Shown here piece by piece: positions 36,592 to 44,013 of a DNA stretch of 64,000 nt. The stretch is from NCBI GenBank assembly GCA_023450615.1, contig JAEXGT010000105.1, positions 1 to 64,000 of the forward strand. Reading direction: 5' to 3'. The first letter of the stretch is position 1, and every line of letters begins with the position of its first letter. The notes below the pieces were generated by a model. That model ran no database searches, had not been told where the DNA came from, and saw nothing but the letters and a program-made list of their open reading frames with translations. The position numbers were made by a program, and so were the translations under genes. Source of the DNA: Pseudomonadota bacterium. Its GTDB lineage: Bacteria > Pseudomonadota > Alphaproteobacteria > Rhizobiales > Beijerinckiaceae.

Positions 36592-37656
36592 TTGAGGACT
36601 TTCACGACCGCTTTCGCAGCGCTGGCTATCGGAGCGACAAGCCTGCTGACCTCAGCTTTCGCGCAGGACAAGGGCACCGTCGGCGTGGCGATGCCCACCA
36701 AGTCGTCCGCGCGCTGGATCGACGACGGCAACAACATGGTCAAAGTGCTGAAGGAGAAGGGCTACAATGTCGACCTTCAGTATGCTGAGGACGACATTCC
36801 GAACCAGCTCGCCCAGATCGAGAACATGATCACCAAGGGCGCCAAGGTGCTCGTGATCGCGTCCATCGACGGCACGACCCTGTCGGACGCCCTCCAGCAG
36901 GCTGCTGACAAGGGCATCAAGGTCATTGCCTATGACCGCCTGATCCGCAACTCGAAGAATGTCGATTATTACGCCACCTTCGACAACTTCCAGGTCGGCG
37001 TGCTTCAGGGCGGCTATATCGAGAAGGCGCTCGGCCTGAAAGAGGGCAAGGGGCCCTTTAATATCGAGCTCTTCGGCGGCTCGCCGGACGACAACAACGC
37101 ATACTTCTTCTACAACGGCGCCATGTCGGTGCTCGACCCTTACATCAAGAGCGGCAAGCTCAAGGTCCAGAGCGGCCAGATGGGCATGGACAAGGTCTCG
37201 ACCCTGCGCTGGGACGGAGCGGTGGCTCAGGCCCGCATGGATAACCTGCTCTCCGCCTATTACACCGACAAGCGCGTGGATGCGGTTCTCTCGCCTTATG
37301 ACGGCCTGAGCATCGGCATCATCTCCTCGTTGAAGGGCGTCGGCTACGGCTCCGCGCAGCAGCCGATGCCGGTCATCACCGGCCAGGATGCCGAGGTGCC
37401 TTCGATCAAGTCGATCCTCGCCAAGGAGCAGACCTCGACCGTGTTCAAGGACACGCGCGAGCTCGCCAAGGTCACCGCGAACATGGTGGACGCCGTTCTG
37501 TCGGGCAAGCAGCCCGAGGTGAACGACACGAAGACCTATGAGAATGGCGTGAAGACCGTTCCCGCTTACCTGCTGAAGCCGGTCAGCGTCGATGCCTCCA
37601 ACTGGAAGGAAGTTCTGGTGGGCAGCGGCTATTACAAGGAAGACCAGTTCAAATAA
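36592..37656 (+). CDS. chvE: Multiple-sugar-binding periplasmic protein ChvE
   Basis: Periplasmic sugar-binding protein (Peripla_BP_4) of 354 residues. In Agrobacterium ChvE binds L-arabinose, D-galactose, D-glucose, D-xylose and others, serving both transport and VirA signalling. The signal peptide ends at T-S-A-F-A-Q (~24). The mature start G-T-V-G-V-A-M-P-T-K-S-S-A-R-W-I-D-D-G and the E-L-F-G-G-S-P-D-D-N-N-A motif match the ChvE/XylF/MglB group. I choose the TTG at 36592 because GGGAGA lies six bases upstream and the signal peptide begins there. Confidence 0.92.
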   Translation: MRTFTTAFAALAIGATSLLTSAFAQDKGTVGVAMPTKSSARWIDDGNNMVKVLKEKGYNVDLQYAEDDIPNQLAQIENMITKGAKVLVIASIDGTTLSDALQQAADKGIKVIAYDRLIRNSKNVDYYATFDNFQVGVLQGGYIEKALGLKEGKGPFNIELFGGSPDDNNAYFFYNGAMSVLDPYIKSGKLKVQSGQMGMDKVSTLRWDGAVAQARMDNLLSAYYTDKRVDAVLSPYDGLSIGIISSLKGVGYGSAQQPMPVITGQDAEVPSIKSILAKEQTSTVFKDTRELAKVTANMVDAVLSGKQPEVNDTKTYENGVKTVPAYLLKPVSVDASNWKEVLVGSGYYKEDQFK

Positions 37657-37672
37657 GGCTCGAACTGCTGAT

Positions 37673-37698
37673 GGACCCTGCGCGATGCCGCAGGGTCC
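37673..37698 (+). terminator. Intercistronic hairpin after chvE
   Basis: GGACCCTGCG (37673-37682) pairs perfectly with CGCAGGGTCC (37689-37698) around CGATGC, with no T run. It lies in the 98-base chvE-gguA spacer and probably limits expression of the downstream genes relative to the binding protein. Confidence 0.7.
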
Positions 37699-37754
37699 TT
37701 GCTCATTTCCGGAAGGGCCGTCAGGCCCTTTCTTGAGTTGCCTGAGGTAAAGCG

Positions 37755-39284
37755 ATGAACGCGATCCTTGAGATGCGAGGGATCACCAAGACGTTTCCGG
37801 GCGTGAAGGCGCTCGACAACGTCAACATCACCGTCAAAGCAGGCGAGATCCATGCGCTCGTCGGTGAGAACGGCGCGGGAAAATCGACGCTCATGAAGGT
37901 CCTGAGCGGAGTCTATCCGCATGGCTCCTATACCGGCGAGATCGTCTATGAGGGCCAGGAACGACGTTTCAAAGGGATCTCCGACAGCGAAGAACTCGGC
38001 ATCATCATCATTCACCAGGAGCTGGCCCTGGTCCCGCTTTTGTCGATTGCGGAAAACATCTTCCTCGGCAACGAACAGGCCAAGTTTGGCGTCATCGACT
38101 GGACGGCGGTTTTCTCGCGCACGAAGGAGCTGCTCAAGATCGTAGGCCTGAGCGAGTCTCCGGAAACGCTGGTCACCAATATCGGCGTCGGCAAGCAACA
38201 GCTCGTAGAGATTGCGAAGGCCCTGTCCAAGAAGGTCAAGCTGCTGATCTTGGACGAGCCCACCGCCAGCCTGAATGAGAAGGACAGCGACGCGCTCCTG
38301 AATCTTCTGTTGCAGTTCAAGGCAAAGGGAATCTCCTCGATCCTGATCTCGCACAAGCTCAACGAGATCACGAAGGTCGCCGATTCCATCACGGTTCTGC
38401 GTGATGGCGGAACAGTCGAGACCCTCGATTGCCACGCTGGGGAAATCAGCGAAGACCGGATCATTCGCGGCATGGTCGGGCGCACCATGGAGGACCGCTA
38501 CCCGAAGCGGGAATCCCGCATCGGCGAGACAATCTTTCAGGTGGAGAACTGGTCGGCCTATCATCCGCTTCATTCGAATGTGCAGGTCGTCAAGAACGTC
38601 AACCTGAACATCCGGCGTGGTGAGATCGTCGGCATCGCGGGATTGATGGGGGCAGGGCGGACTGAATTCGCCATGAGCCTCTTCGGCCGAAGCTATGGCC
38701 AGAACATATCGGGCCGTGTTCGGCTGCATGGCAAGGAGATCGATGTCAGCACGGTCGGAAAGGCCGTCGCCAACGGCCTGGCCTATGCCACGGAGGACCG
38801 GAAGACTTTCGGCCTCGTGCTCGAAGAGGATATCCGTAAGAATATCACCCTGGCCAATCTCGAGGGGGTTTCGAGCAACCTCGTCATCGACGATATCCGC
38901 GAGTTGGCGGTCGCCAACGATTACCGGGGCAAGATGCGGATCCGCTCATCCGACGTGTTCCAGGAGGCGGTGAACCTGTCGGGCGGCAATCAGCAGAAGG
39001 TCGTCTTGAGCAAGTGGCTCTTCTCCAATCCGGAAATCCTCATTCTGGACGAACCGACCCGGGGCATCGATGTCGGTGCGAAATACGAAATCTATACGAT
39101 CATCAATGGGCTCGCGGATGCCGGCAAGGGTGTCCTCATGATTTCATCGGAGATGCCGGAACTGCTCGGCATGTGCGACAGGATTTACGTGATGAACGAG
39201 GGCTCCCTGATCGCCGAGCTCGATGTCGCCGAGGCGTCACAGGAAAAAATCATGCATGCAATCGTGAAGTCGGGGAGGCGCTGA
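37755..39284 (+). CDS. gguA: Sugar ABC transporter ATP-binding protein GguA (MmsA/XylG-like)
   Basis: 509-residue ATPase with two ABC domains. First domain: G-E-N-G-A-G-K-S-T-L-M (~37) and L-L-I-L-D-E-P-T-A-S-L. Second: G-L-M-G-A-G-R-T-E, L-S-G-G-N-Q-Q-K-V-V-L and L-I-L-D-E-P-T-R-G-I-D-V-G. The insert G-V-Y-P-H-G-S-Y-T-G-E-I after the first Walker region is typical of GguA/XylG. Lies between chvE and gguB, one base from the latter. Confidence 0.93.
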   Translation: MNAILEMRGITKTFPGVKALDNVNITVKAGEIHALVGENGAGKSTLMKVLSGVYPHGSYTGEIVYEGQERRFKGISDSEELGIIIIHQELALVPLLSIAENIFLGNEQAKFGVIDWTAVFSRTKELLKIVGLSESPETLVTNIGVGKQQLVEIAKALSKKVKLLILDEPTASLNEKDSDALLNLLLQFKAKGISSILISHKLNEITKVADSITVLRDGGTVETLDCHAGEISEDRIIRGMVGRTMEDRYPKRESRIGETIFQVENWSAYHPLHSNVQVVKNVNLNIRRGEIVGIAGLMGAGRTEFAMSLFGRSYGQNISGRVRLHGKEIDVSTVGKAVANGLAYATEDRKTFGLVLEEDIRKNITLANLEGVSSNLVIDDIRELAVANDYRGKMRIRSSDVFQEAVNLSGGNQQKVVLSKWLFSNPEILILDEPTRGIDVGAKYEIYTIINGLADAGKGVLMISSEMPELLGMCDRIYVMNEGSLIAELDVAEASQEKIMHAIVKSGRR

Positions 39285-39285
39285 G

Positions 39286-40485
39286 ATGGATACGAGAACC
39301 GCAGACGAGATTCACGTTCCCCAGCAAAAGACATCGTGGCTTGAATTCATCAAGTCCCATTTCCGCGACTACGGCATGCTGCTGGCCCTCCTGGTCATCA
39401 TGCTGTTCTTTCAGGTGGCGACGGACGGCACGCTGCTGAGACCGCTCAACCTCACCAACCTCGTGCTGCAGAACAGCTACATCGTCATCATGGCGCTCGG
39501 CATGCTGCTGGTCATCGTCGCCGGTCATATCGACCTGTCCGTCGGTTCCATCGTGGGCTTCGTCGGTGGACTTGCAGCCATGATGATGGTGAGATGGGGC
39601 TTCGACCCGGTCACGACGACCATCGCATGTCTCGCCGTCGGTGGGTTGATCGGCGCAGCTCAAGGCTATTGGGTCGCCTATTTCAAGGTGCCGTCCTTCA
39701 TCGTGACGCTGGCGGGCATGCTTGTGTTCAAGGGCCTTACGCTCGCGCTCCTCGGCGGAATGTCGGTCGGTCCGTTCCCGGTGGTCTTCCAGCGCCTCAG
39801 CTCGGGCTTCATTCCCGATTTCTTCGGCGGCCAGGGGTTCAACTATACCTCGCTCTTCATCGGCATCGCGAGCGTTGTCGCCATCGTCTATTTCAGCGTT
39901 CGGAGCCGGGCGAACCAGCTGAAGCACAATGTCGAGTCGGCGCCATTCGGTCTTTTCGTGGCCAAGAACGCTCTCCTGGCCTTTTTCGTGATCGCGTTCT
40001 GCTACCTCATGGCGACCTATCGCGGACTGCCGAACGTGCTGGTCATCATGGCCGTTCTGATCATACTTTATGCCTTCGTGACCAATCGGACGACCATCGG
40101 CCGCCGCATCTATGCGCTTGGCGGCAATGAGAAGGCGGCAAAGCTCTCGGGCGTCAAGACGGAGCGTCTCACCTTCCTGACCTTCGTGAACATGGGCGTG
40201 CTCGCGGGCCTGGCGGGCCTCATCTTCGCGGCCCGCCTCAACACGGCGACGCCGAAGGCGGGTCTTGGGTTCGAGCTCGATGTGATTGCCGCCGTTTTCA
40301 TCGGTGGCGCTTCTGCTACCGGCGGGGTCGGCAAGGTCACGGGTGCCGTGATCGGGGCCTTCGTCATGGGGGTCATGAATAACGGCATGTCGATCCTGGG
40401 CATCGGAATCGACTATCAACAGGTGATCAAGGGGCTTGTGCTGCTCGCAGCCGTATCCCTCGACGTCTATAACCGGAAGAAGTAA
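39286..40485 (+). CDS. gguB: Sugar ABC transporter permease GguB (XylH-like)
   Basis: 399-residue permease with more membrane segments than the ~320-residue RbsC type, as usual for GguB/XylH. M-A-L-G-M-L-L-V-I-V-A-G-H-I-D-L-S-V-G-S-I-V is the family motif, here with G-H-I-D-L-S. The coupling loop A-L-G-G-N-E-K-A-A-K-L-S-G-V is near residue 285. Downstream a GCCTCGC/GCGAGGC hairpin (40494-40513) separates it from the dehydrogenase gene. Confidence 0.93.
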   Translation: MDTRTADEIHVPQQKTSWLEFIKSHFRDYGMLLALLVIMLFFQVATDGTLLRPLNLTNLVLQNSYIVIMALGMLLVIVAGHIDLSVGSIVGFVGGLAAMMMVRWGFDPVTTTIACLAVGGLIGAAQGYWVAYFKVPSFIVTLAGMLVFKGLTLALLGGMSVGPFPVVFQRLSSGFIPDFFGGQGFNYTSLFIGIASVVAIVYFSVRSRANQLKHNVESAPFGLFVAKNALLAFFVIAFCYLMATYRGLPNVLVIMAVLIILYAFVTNRTTIGRRIYALGGNEKAAKLSGVKTERLTFLTFVNMGVLAGLAGLIFAARLNTATPKAGLGFELDVIAAVFIGGASATGGVGKVTGAVIGAFVMGVMNNGMSILGIGIDYQQVIKGLVLLAAVSLDVYNRKK

Positions 40486-40493
40486 CACAGGGG

Positions 40494-40513
40494 GCCTCGC
40501 TTCAGGGCGAGGC
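40494..40513 (+). terminator. Hairpin after gguB
   Basis: A 7-base stem (GCCTCGC with GCGAGGC) and a 6-base loop, without a T run, 8 bases after the gguB stop. Probably a processing or partial termination site before the aldehyde dehydrogenase gene. Confidence 0.45.
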
Positions 40514-40585
40514 ATAGGGCTTTGAGAAGCGGCCCGTCAGCGGGCAGGGTCCATTGGAGCCTGTACACGGAATGGAGAAGTGTCG

Positions 40586-42061
40586 ATGACGAAGAACTAT
40601 ATTGCCGGTGAATGGGTTGCCGCGACCGAGGCGTCGCCGAACCTCAACCCGTCCAACACCAATGACGTGATCGGCGAATTCGCCCGTGCTTCCGCTGCCG
40701 AAGCCGAAGCCGCCATCGATGCCGCCTATGCGGCGTTCCCGGCCTGGTCCCGCTCCTCGATCCAGCAGCGCCACGACATTCTCAAGGCGGTGGGCGACGA
40801 GATCATGGCCCGCAAGGAAGAACTCGGGCGCCTCCTTTCCCGCGAAGAGGGCAAGACCCTGCCGGAAGGCATCGGCGAGGTCACCCGCGCCGGCCAGATC
40901 TTCCACTTCTTCGCCGGCGAGTGCCTGCGCATGGCCGGTGAGAAGCTGCCGTCCGTTCGTCCGGCTATTGATGTCGAGATCACCCGCGAACCGGTTGGCG
41001 TCGTGGGGCTTATTACACCCTGGAACTTCCCGATCGCCATCCCCGCTTGGAAGATCGCCCCGGCGCTCGCTTACGGCAACACGGTCGTCTTCAAGCCGGC
41101 CGAACTGGTGCCCGGCTCCGCGCATGCGCTCTCCGAGATCATCATCCGCGCAGGCGTGCCCGCAGGCGTGTTCAATCTGGTGATGGGTAAGGGCTCCATC
41201 GTCGGCGAGGCAATGCTGCAGAGCCCGAAGGTCTCTGCCATCTCCTTCACGGGCTCGGTGCCGACGGGTCGCCGCGTGGCCATGAGCGCCATCACGGCCG
41301 ATCCGATGAAGAAGATTCAGCTGGAGATGGGCGGCAAGAACCCGATGGTGGTGCTTGATGACGCCGATCTGAAGGTGGCAGTGGAATGTGCCATCAACAG
41401 CGCCTTCTTCTCCACTGGCCAGCGTTGCACTGCATCCTCGCGCCTCATTGTGACGGATGGCATCCACGACCGCTTCGTGGCTGCGATGCAGGAGCGCATG
41501 CAGGGGCTCGTGATCGACGACGCCCTAAAGAGCGGCACGCATATCGGCCCGGTGGTTGATCAGAGCCAGCTCGACCAGGATCTCAAGTACATCAAGATCG
41601 GCCAGGAGGAGGGCGCCAAGCTCGTCGCTGGCGGCGAACTGCTGAAGCGCGATGCGCCCGGCTTCTATCTCGCGCCGGCCCTGTTCACGGAAGTGAGCAA
41701 CCAGATGCGGGTGGCGCGCGAGGAAATTTTCGGACCTGTCGCCACCGTGATCCGCGCGAAGGATTACGACGAAGCGCTGGAATTGGCCAATGACACGCCG
41801 TTCGGCCTGTCGTCGGGCATCTGCACGACCAGCCTGAAATATGCTGGCCACTTCAAGCGCAATGCGGAAGCCGGCATGGTGATGGTGAACCTGCCGACGG
41901 CGGGCGTGGATTATCATGTGCCGTTCGGCGGACGGAAGGGCTCGTCCTACGGCCCGCGCGAGCAGGGCCGCTACGCGCAGGAGTTCTACACCACGGTCAA
42001 GACTGCCTATACCTTCGACGGCAACGGGCCCTATGTGCCGAAGACCAAGGGCAGCGAATAA
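40586..42061 (+). CDS. Aldehyde dehydrogenase, probable 2-oxoglutarate-semialdehyde dehydrogenase
   Basis: 491-residue NAD(P)-dependent ALDH. The oxyanion Asn is Asn147 (T-P-W-N-F-P), the general base Glu247 (L-E-M-G-G-K-N-P) and the nucleophile Cys281 (G-Q-R-C-T-A-S). The opening L-N-P-S-N-T-N-D-V-I and the segment L-L-S-R-E-E-G-K-T-L-P-E-G-I-G-E resemble Caulobacter XylA, the 2-oxoglutarate-semialdehyde dehydrogenase of the Weimberg pathway (from memory, not a search). It would turn the semialdehyde made by the DHDPS-family enzyme into 2-oxoglutarate. GGAG eight bases upstream selects ATG 40586 over GTG 40580. Confidence 0.87.
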   Translation: MTKNYIAGEWVAATEASPNLNPSNTNDVIGEFARASAAEAEAAIDAAYAAFPAWSRSSIQQRHDILKAVGDEIMARKEELGRLLSREEGKTLPEGIGEVTRAGQIFHFFAGECLRMAGEKLPSVRPAIDVEITREPVGVVGLITPWNFPIAIPAWKIAPALAYGNTVVFKPAELVPGSAHALSEIIIRAGVPAGVFNLVMGKGSIVGEAMLQSPKVSAISFTGSVPTGRRVAMSAITADPMKKIQLEMGGKNPMVVLDDADLKVAVECAINSAFFSTGQRCTASSRLIVTDGIHDRFVAAMQERMQGLVIDDALKSGTHIGPVVDQSQLDQDLKYIKIGQEEGAKLVAGGELLKRDAPGFYLAPALFTEVSNQMRVAREEIFGPVATVIRAKDYDEALELANDTPFGLSSGICTTSLKYAGHFKRNAEAGMVMVNLPTAGVDYHVPFGGRKGSSYGPREQGRYAQEFYTTVKTAYTFDGNGPYVPKTKGSE

Positions 42062-42133
42062 GCCCGCATTGGTGGGCGTTGCGGCACGCCGGTGCTGCAA
42101 CGCCTGCATTGTCTCTGACGAAACGAGAGTTCC

Positions 42134-42886
42134 ATGACCCAGACGATTTACGGTTCCCTGAAAGGCAAGACGGTCCTCATCACCGGCGGCGCGAGCGGCA
42201 TCGGCGAGAGCATCGCTCGGTCCTTCCATGCGCAGGGAAGCAATGTAGCAATCCTCGACTACAATGCTGAGGCTGGCGAGGCTCTGGCGAAGGAGCTCGG
42301 TGAGCGGGTGCATTTCGAGCATAACGATGTGCGCGATGTTCCGGCTCTACAGGCCGCCATCCGTCGCGCCAGCGAGAGGCTGGGACCGATCACGATCCTC
42401 ATCAACAACGCGGCGCGGGATGACCGTCACACCATCGATCAGGTGACTCCAGAGTATTGGCGCGAGCGTTTCGCAACGAACCTCGATCACCAATTCTTCG
42501 CCGCTCAGGCCGTTCTGCCGGATATGGAAAAGGCCGGTGGCGGCTCCATCGTCAACATGGGCTCGACCAGCTACATGGTGAGCGACGATTCCTTTGCCGC
42601 TTACAAGACCGCGAAATCGGCAGTTGTCGGACTTACCCGCGCATTGGCCCGCGAACTGGGTCCGAAGAACATTCGCGTGAATTGTCTCGTGCCCGGCTGG
42701 ATCATGACACAGCGCCAAATCGACCTGTGGCTGACGCCCGAGAGCGAGAAGGAACTGCTGAAGCGCCAATGCGTGAAACGCAAGCTCGTGCCGCAGGATA
42801 TCGCCAACATGGCTCTCTTCCTTGCCTCGGATGATTCCAGCGCCATGTCGGCTCAGACCTATCTCGTAGATGGCGGCTGGGTCTAG
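42134..42886 (+). CDS. SDR-family aldose 1-dehydrogenase, XylB-like
   Basis: 250-residue classical short-chain dehydrogenase. NAD(P) motif T-G-G-A-S-G-I-G (residues ~17-24), N-N-A-A-R-D-D-R-H after strand 4, and catalytic Ser144, Tyr157 and Lys161. The N-N-A-x-x-D-D-R-H block, the H-Q-F-F-x-A-Q-A-V helix and the later Q-C-V-K-R-K-L motif recall Caulobacter D-xylose 1-dehydrogenase XylB. It should oxidise the imported aldose to its lactone. Its place behind chvE-gguAB and the ALDH supports this; the exact sugar (xylose, arabinose or galactose) is open. Followed by a terminator. Confidence 0.85.
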   Translation: MTQTIYGSLKGKTVLITGGASGIGESIARSFHAQGSNVAILDYNAEAGEALAKELGERVHFEHNDVRDVPALQAAIRRASERLGPITILINNAARDDRHTIDQVTPEYWRERFATNLDHQFFAAQAVLPDMEKAGGGSIVNMGSTSYMVSDDSFAAYKTAKSAVVGLTRALARELGPKNIRVNCLVPGWIMTQRQIDLWLTPESEKELLKRQCVKRKLVPQDIANMALFLASDDSSAMSAQTYLVDGGWV

Positions 42887-42910
42887 GATTGGACCAATAC
42901 CACTAAATAG

Positions 42911-42938
42911 AAAGCCGGTGCGATGCGCCGGCTTTTTT
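42911..42938 (+). terminator. Rho-independent terminator of the chvE-gguAB-dehydrogenase operon
   Basis: AAAGCCGG (42911-42918) pairs with CCGGCTTT (42928-42935), extended inside by GC pairs, and runs into a T tract. It lies 24 bases after the SDR stop codon. Confidence 0.85.
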
Positions 42939-43057
42939 GTTGCCTACGCTGGCTTTCAGGCATGTGTATCGGGAGGCCGGACCACCCCTTAAAGCCAAGC
43001 TGACGCCTTGTCGCCATGTTCGGTCGGAGAATGCCCCTATAAATAAAAGGGGATGCC

Positions 43058-43537
43058 ATGATCGCTCGACTTGCTCTTGGCTGCGCTTTGGTCGCCTGTA
43101 CCGTGATGCCAGCAGCCGCCTCCGACCGTGTCACCATCGACGCTCTGGTCTCTCAGCATGCCAAGGCATACGGGGTGCCCGAAGCCCTGATCCACAGGGT
43201 CATCAGGCGGGAAAGCGGCTACAATCCCAACGCCAGGAACCGGATCTATTTCGGTCTTATGCAGATCAGCCACGCCACTGCGCGCGGCATGGGCTACAGA
43301 GGTTCCGCATCGGGCCTGCTCGATGCCAACACCAATCTCAATTATGCGGTCGCCTATCTGGCCAATGCCTATCGGGTGGCTGGCGGAAACCATGACCGCG
43401 CAGTCGCCCTCTATGCGGGCGGTTATTATTACGTGGCTAAAAGAAAAGGGCTACTCGGAGAGCTTCGGACAGCGATGAGCGATCCTGTTGCAACCGGCGC
43501 GGTCACAGGAGCCTCGGCCCTTGCTCAGCGACCTTGA
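43058..43537 (+). CDS. Small lytic transglycosylase (SLT domain)
   Basis: 159-residue exported protein with one SLT domain that cleaves peptidoglycan glycan strands. The catalytic Glu is Glu52 (R-R-E-S-G-Y-N-P), followed by F-G-L-M-Q-I (~67) and a Y-A-G-G-Y-Y variant of the A-Y-N-x-G motif (~118). The signal region is M-I-A-R-L-A-L-G then hydrophobic; A-A-A-S-D (~23) suits ordinary signal peptidase cleavage. L-V-A-C at 11-14 resembles a lipobox but lies unusually early. It is short compared with housekeeping Slt/Mlt enzymes and has no secretion genes beside it. Confidence 0.9.
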   Translation: MIARLALGCALVACTVMPAAASDRVTIDALVSQHAKAYGVPEALIHRVIRRESGYNPNARNRIYFGLMQISHATARGMGYRGSASGLLDANTNLNYAVAYLANAYRVAGGNHDRAVALYAGGYYYVAKRKGLLGELRTAMSDPVATGAVTGASALAQRP

Positions 43538-43676
43538 CGGCCATTCGGAATGGAAGCTCTCACAGGCGCGGCGCGTGTGAAAGGCCAAACCGCTGTCTAC
43601 AGGATACGATAGGGGAATTCCGCTTCCCGACTAAATACGGAACACGCCGCTGTTGAAGATACAGATTGCTCTGTAG

Positions 43677-43763
43677 TCACTGCAGAAGAAGCCAGCTTAC
43701 AACTGCAAGAGGCCCGATCACTCCCAGTGAAAAAGCTGCAATATGATATGCCATGGCGGTCAT
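43677..43763 (-). CDS. Possible small single-pass membrane protein (25-28 residues)
   Basis: On the minus strand, an ATG at 43763 or, better, the ATG at 43754 opens a frame to TGA at 43677. The peptide from the second ATG begins M-A-Y-H-I-A-A-F-S-L-G-V-I-G-P-L and ends V-S-W-L-L-L-Q: an almost wholly hydrophobic stretch long enough for one membrane helix. AAAGG lies nine bases before the second ATG, good ribosome-site spacing. The size and composition resemble small accessory subunits (such as those of oxidases or transporters), but I do not recognise the family. It could also be chance. Confidence 0.4.
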   Translation of the reverse strand: MTAMAYHIAAFSLGVIGPLAVVSWLLLQ

Positions 43764-43779
43764 CCTTTGGGAGTGATCG
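43715..43779 (-). repeat. 12-base perfect inverted repeat around the start of the small ORF
   Basis: CGATCACTCCCA (43715-43726) and TGGGAGTGATCG (43768-43779) are exact inverse copies 41 bases apart. In the minus-strand transcript one arm lies just upstream of the AAAGG site and the other inside the small ORF, so the loop would contain both start codons. It may be an RNA control element or simply a protein-binding dyad. Confidence 0.6.
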
Positions 43780-44013
43780 TGACATATGGTTAAACATCTG
43801 AATGTGACCTTCCTCACATGCATGCTTATCTCACCGATGATCGAATGTGATATAAAACGTCATAACATGTATCAGGCGAGCCGGTTCAGAGGGGAAGGGC
43901 AAGGAATTTTTTGAGGCTTCCAAGCAATTGCATTCCTGCAAAGTTAACGGAATGCCCACGATTATCGGCGAAGCTAGCGGGACATCGCTCTCCAAGTTGA
44001 AACGAAGTCCGTT

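Larger units (their letters stand above)
43538..44013. other. 476-base gap between the transglycosylase and the GGDEF-EAL gene
   Basis: Apart from the small minus-strand ORF and its inverted repeat listed separately, nothing coding is convincing. A 66-codon minus-strand ORF across 43597-43797 has a Cys/Ser-rich, unstructured look and I treat it as chance. The right part (43800-43900) is AT-richer than the surroundings and probably holds promoters. Confidence 0.45.

Noticed and set aside
39250..40515. Minus-strand ORF of 421 codons opposite gguB
   Set aside because: Extremely His/Asp/Glu/Arg-rich product, the usual antisense image of a membrane protein gene.
43597..43797. 66-codon minus-strand ORF in the 43.5-44.0 kb gap
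   Set aside because: Ser/Cys-rich product with no hydrophobic or domain pattern and no good ribosome site; the smaller overlapping frame is a better candidate.
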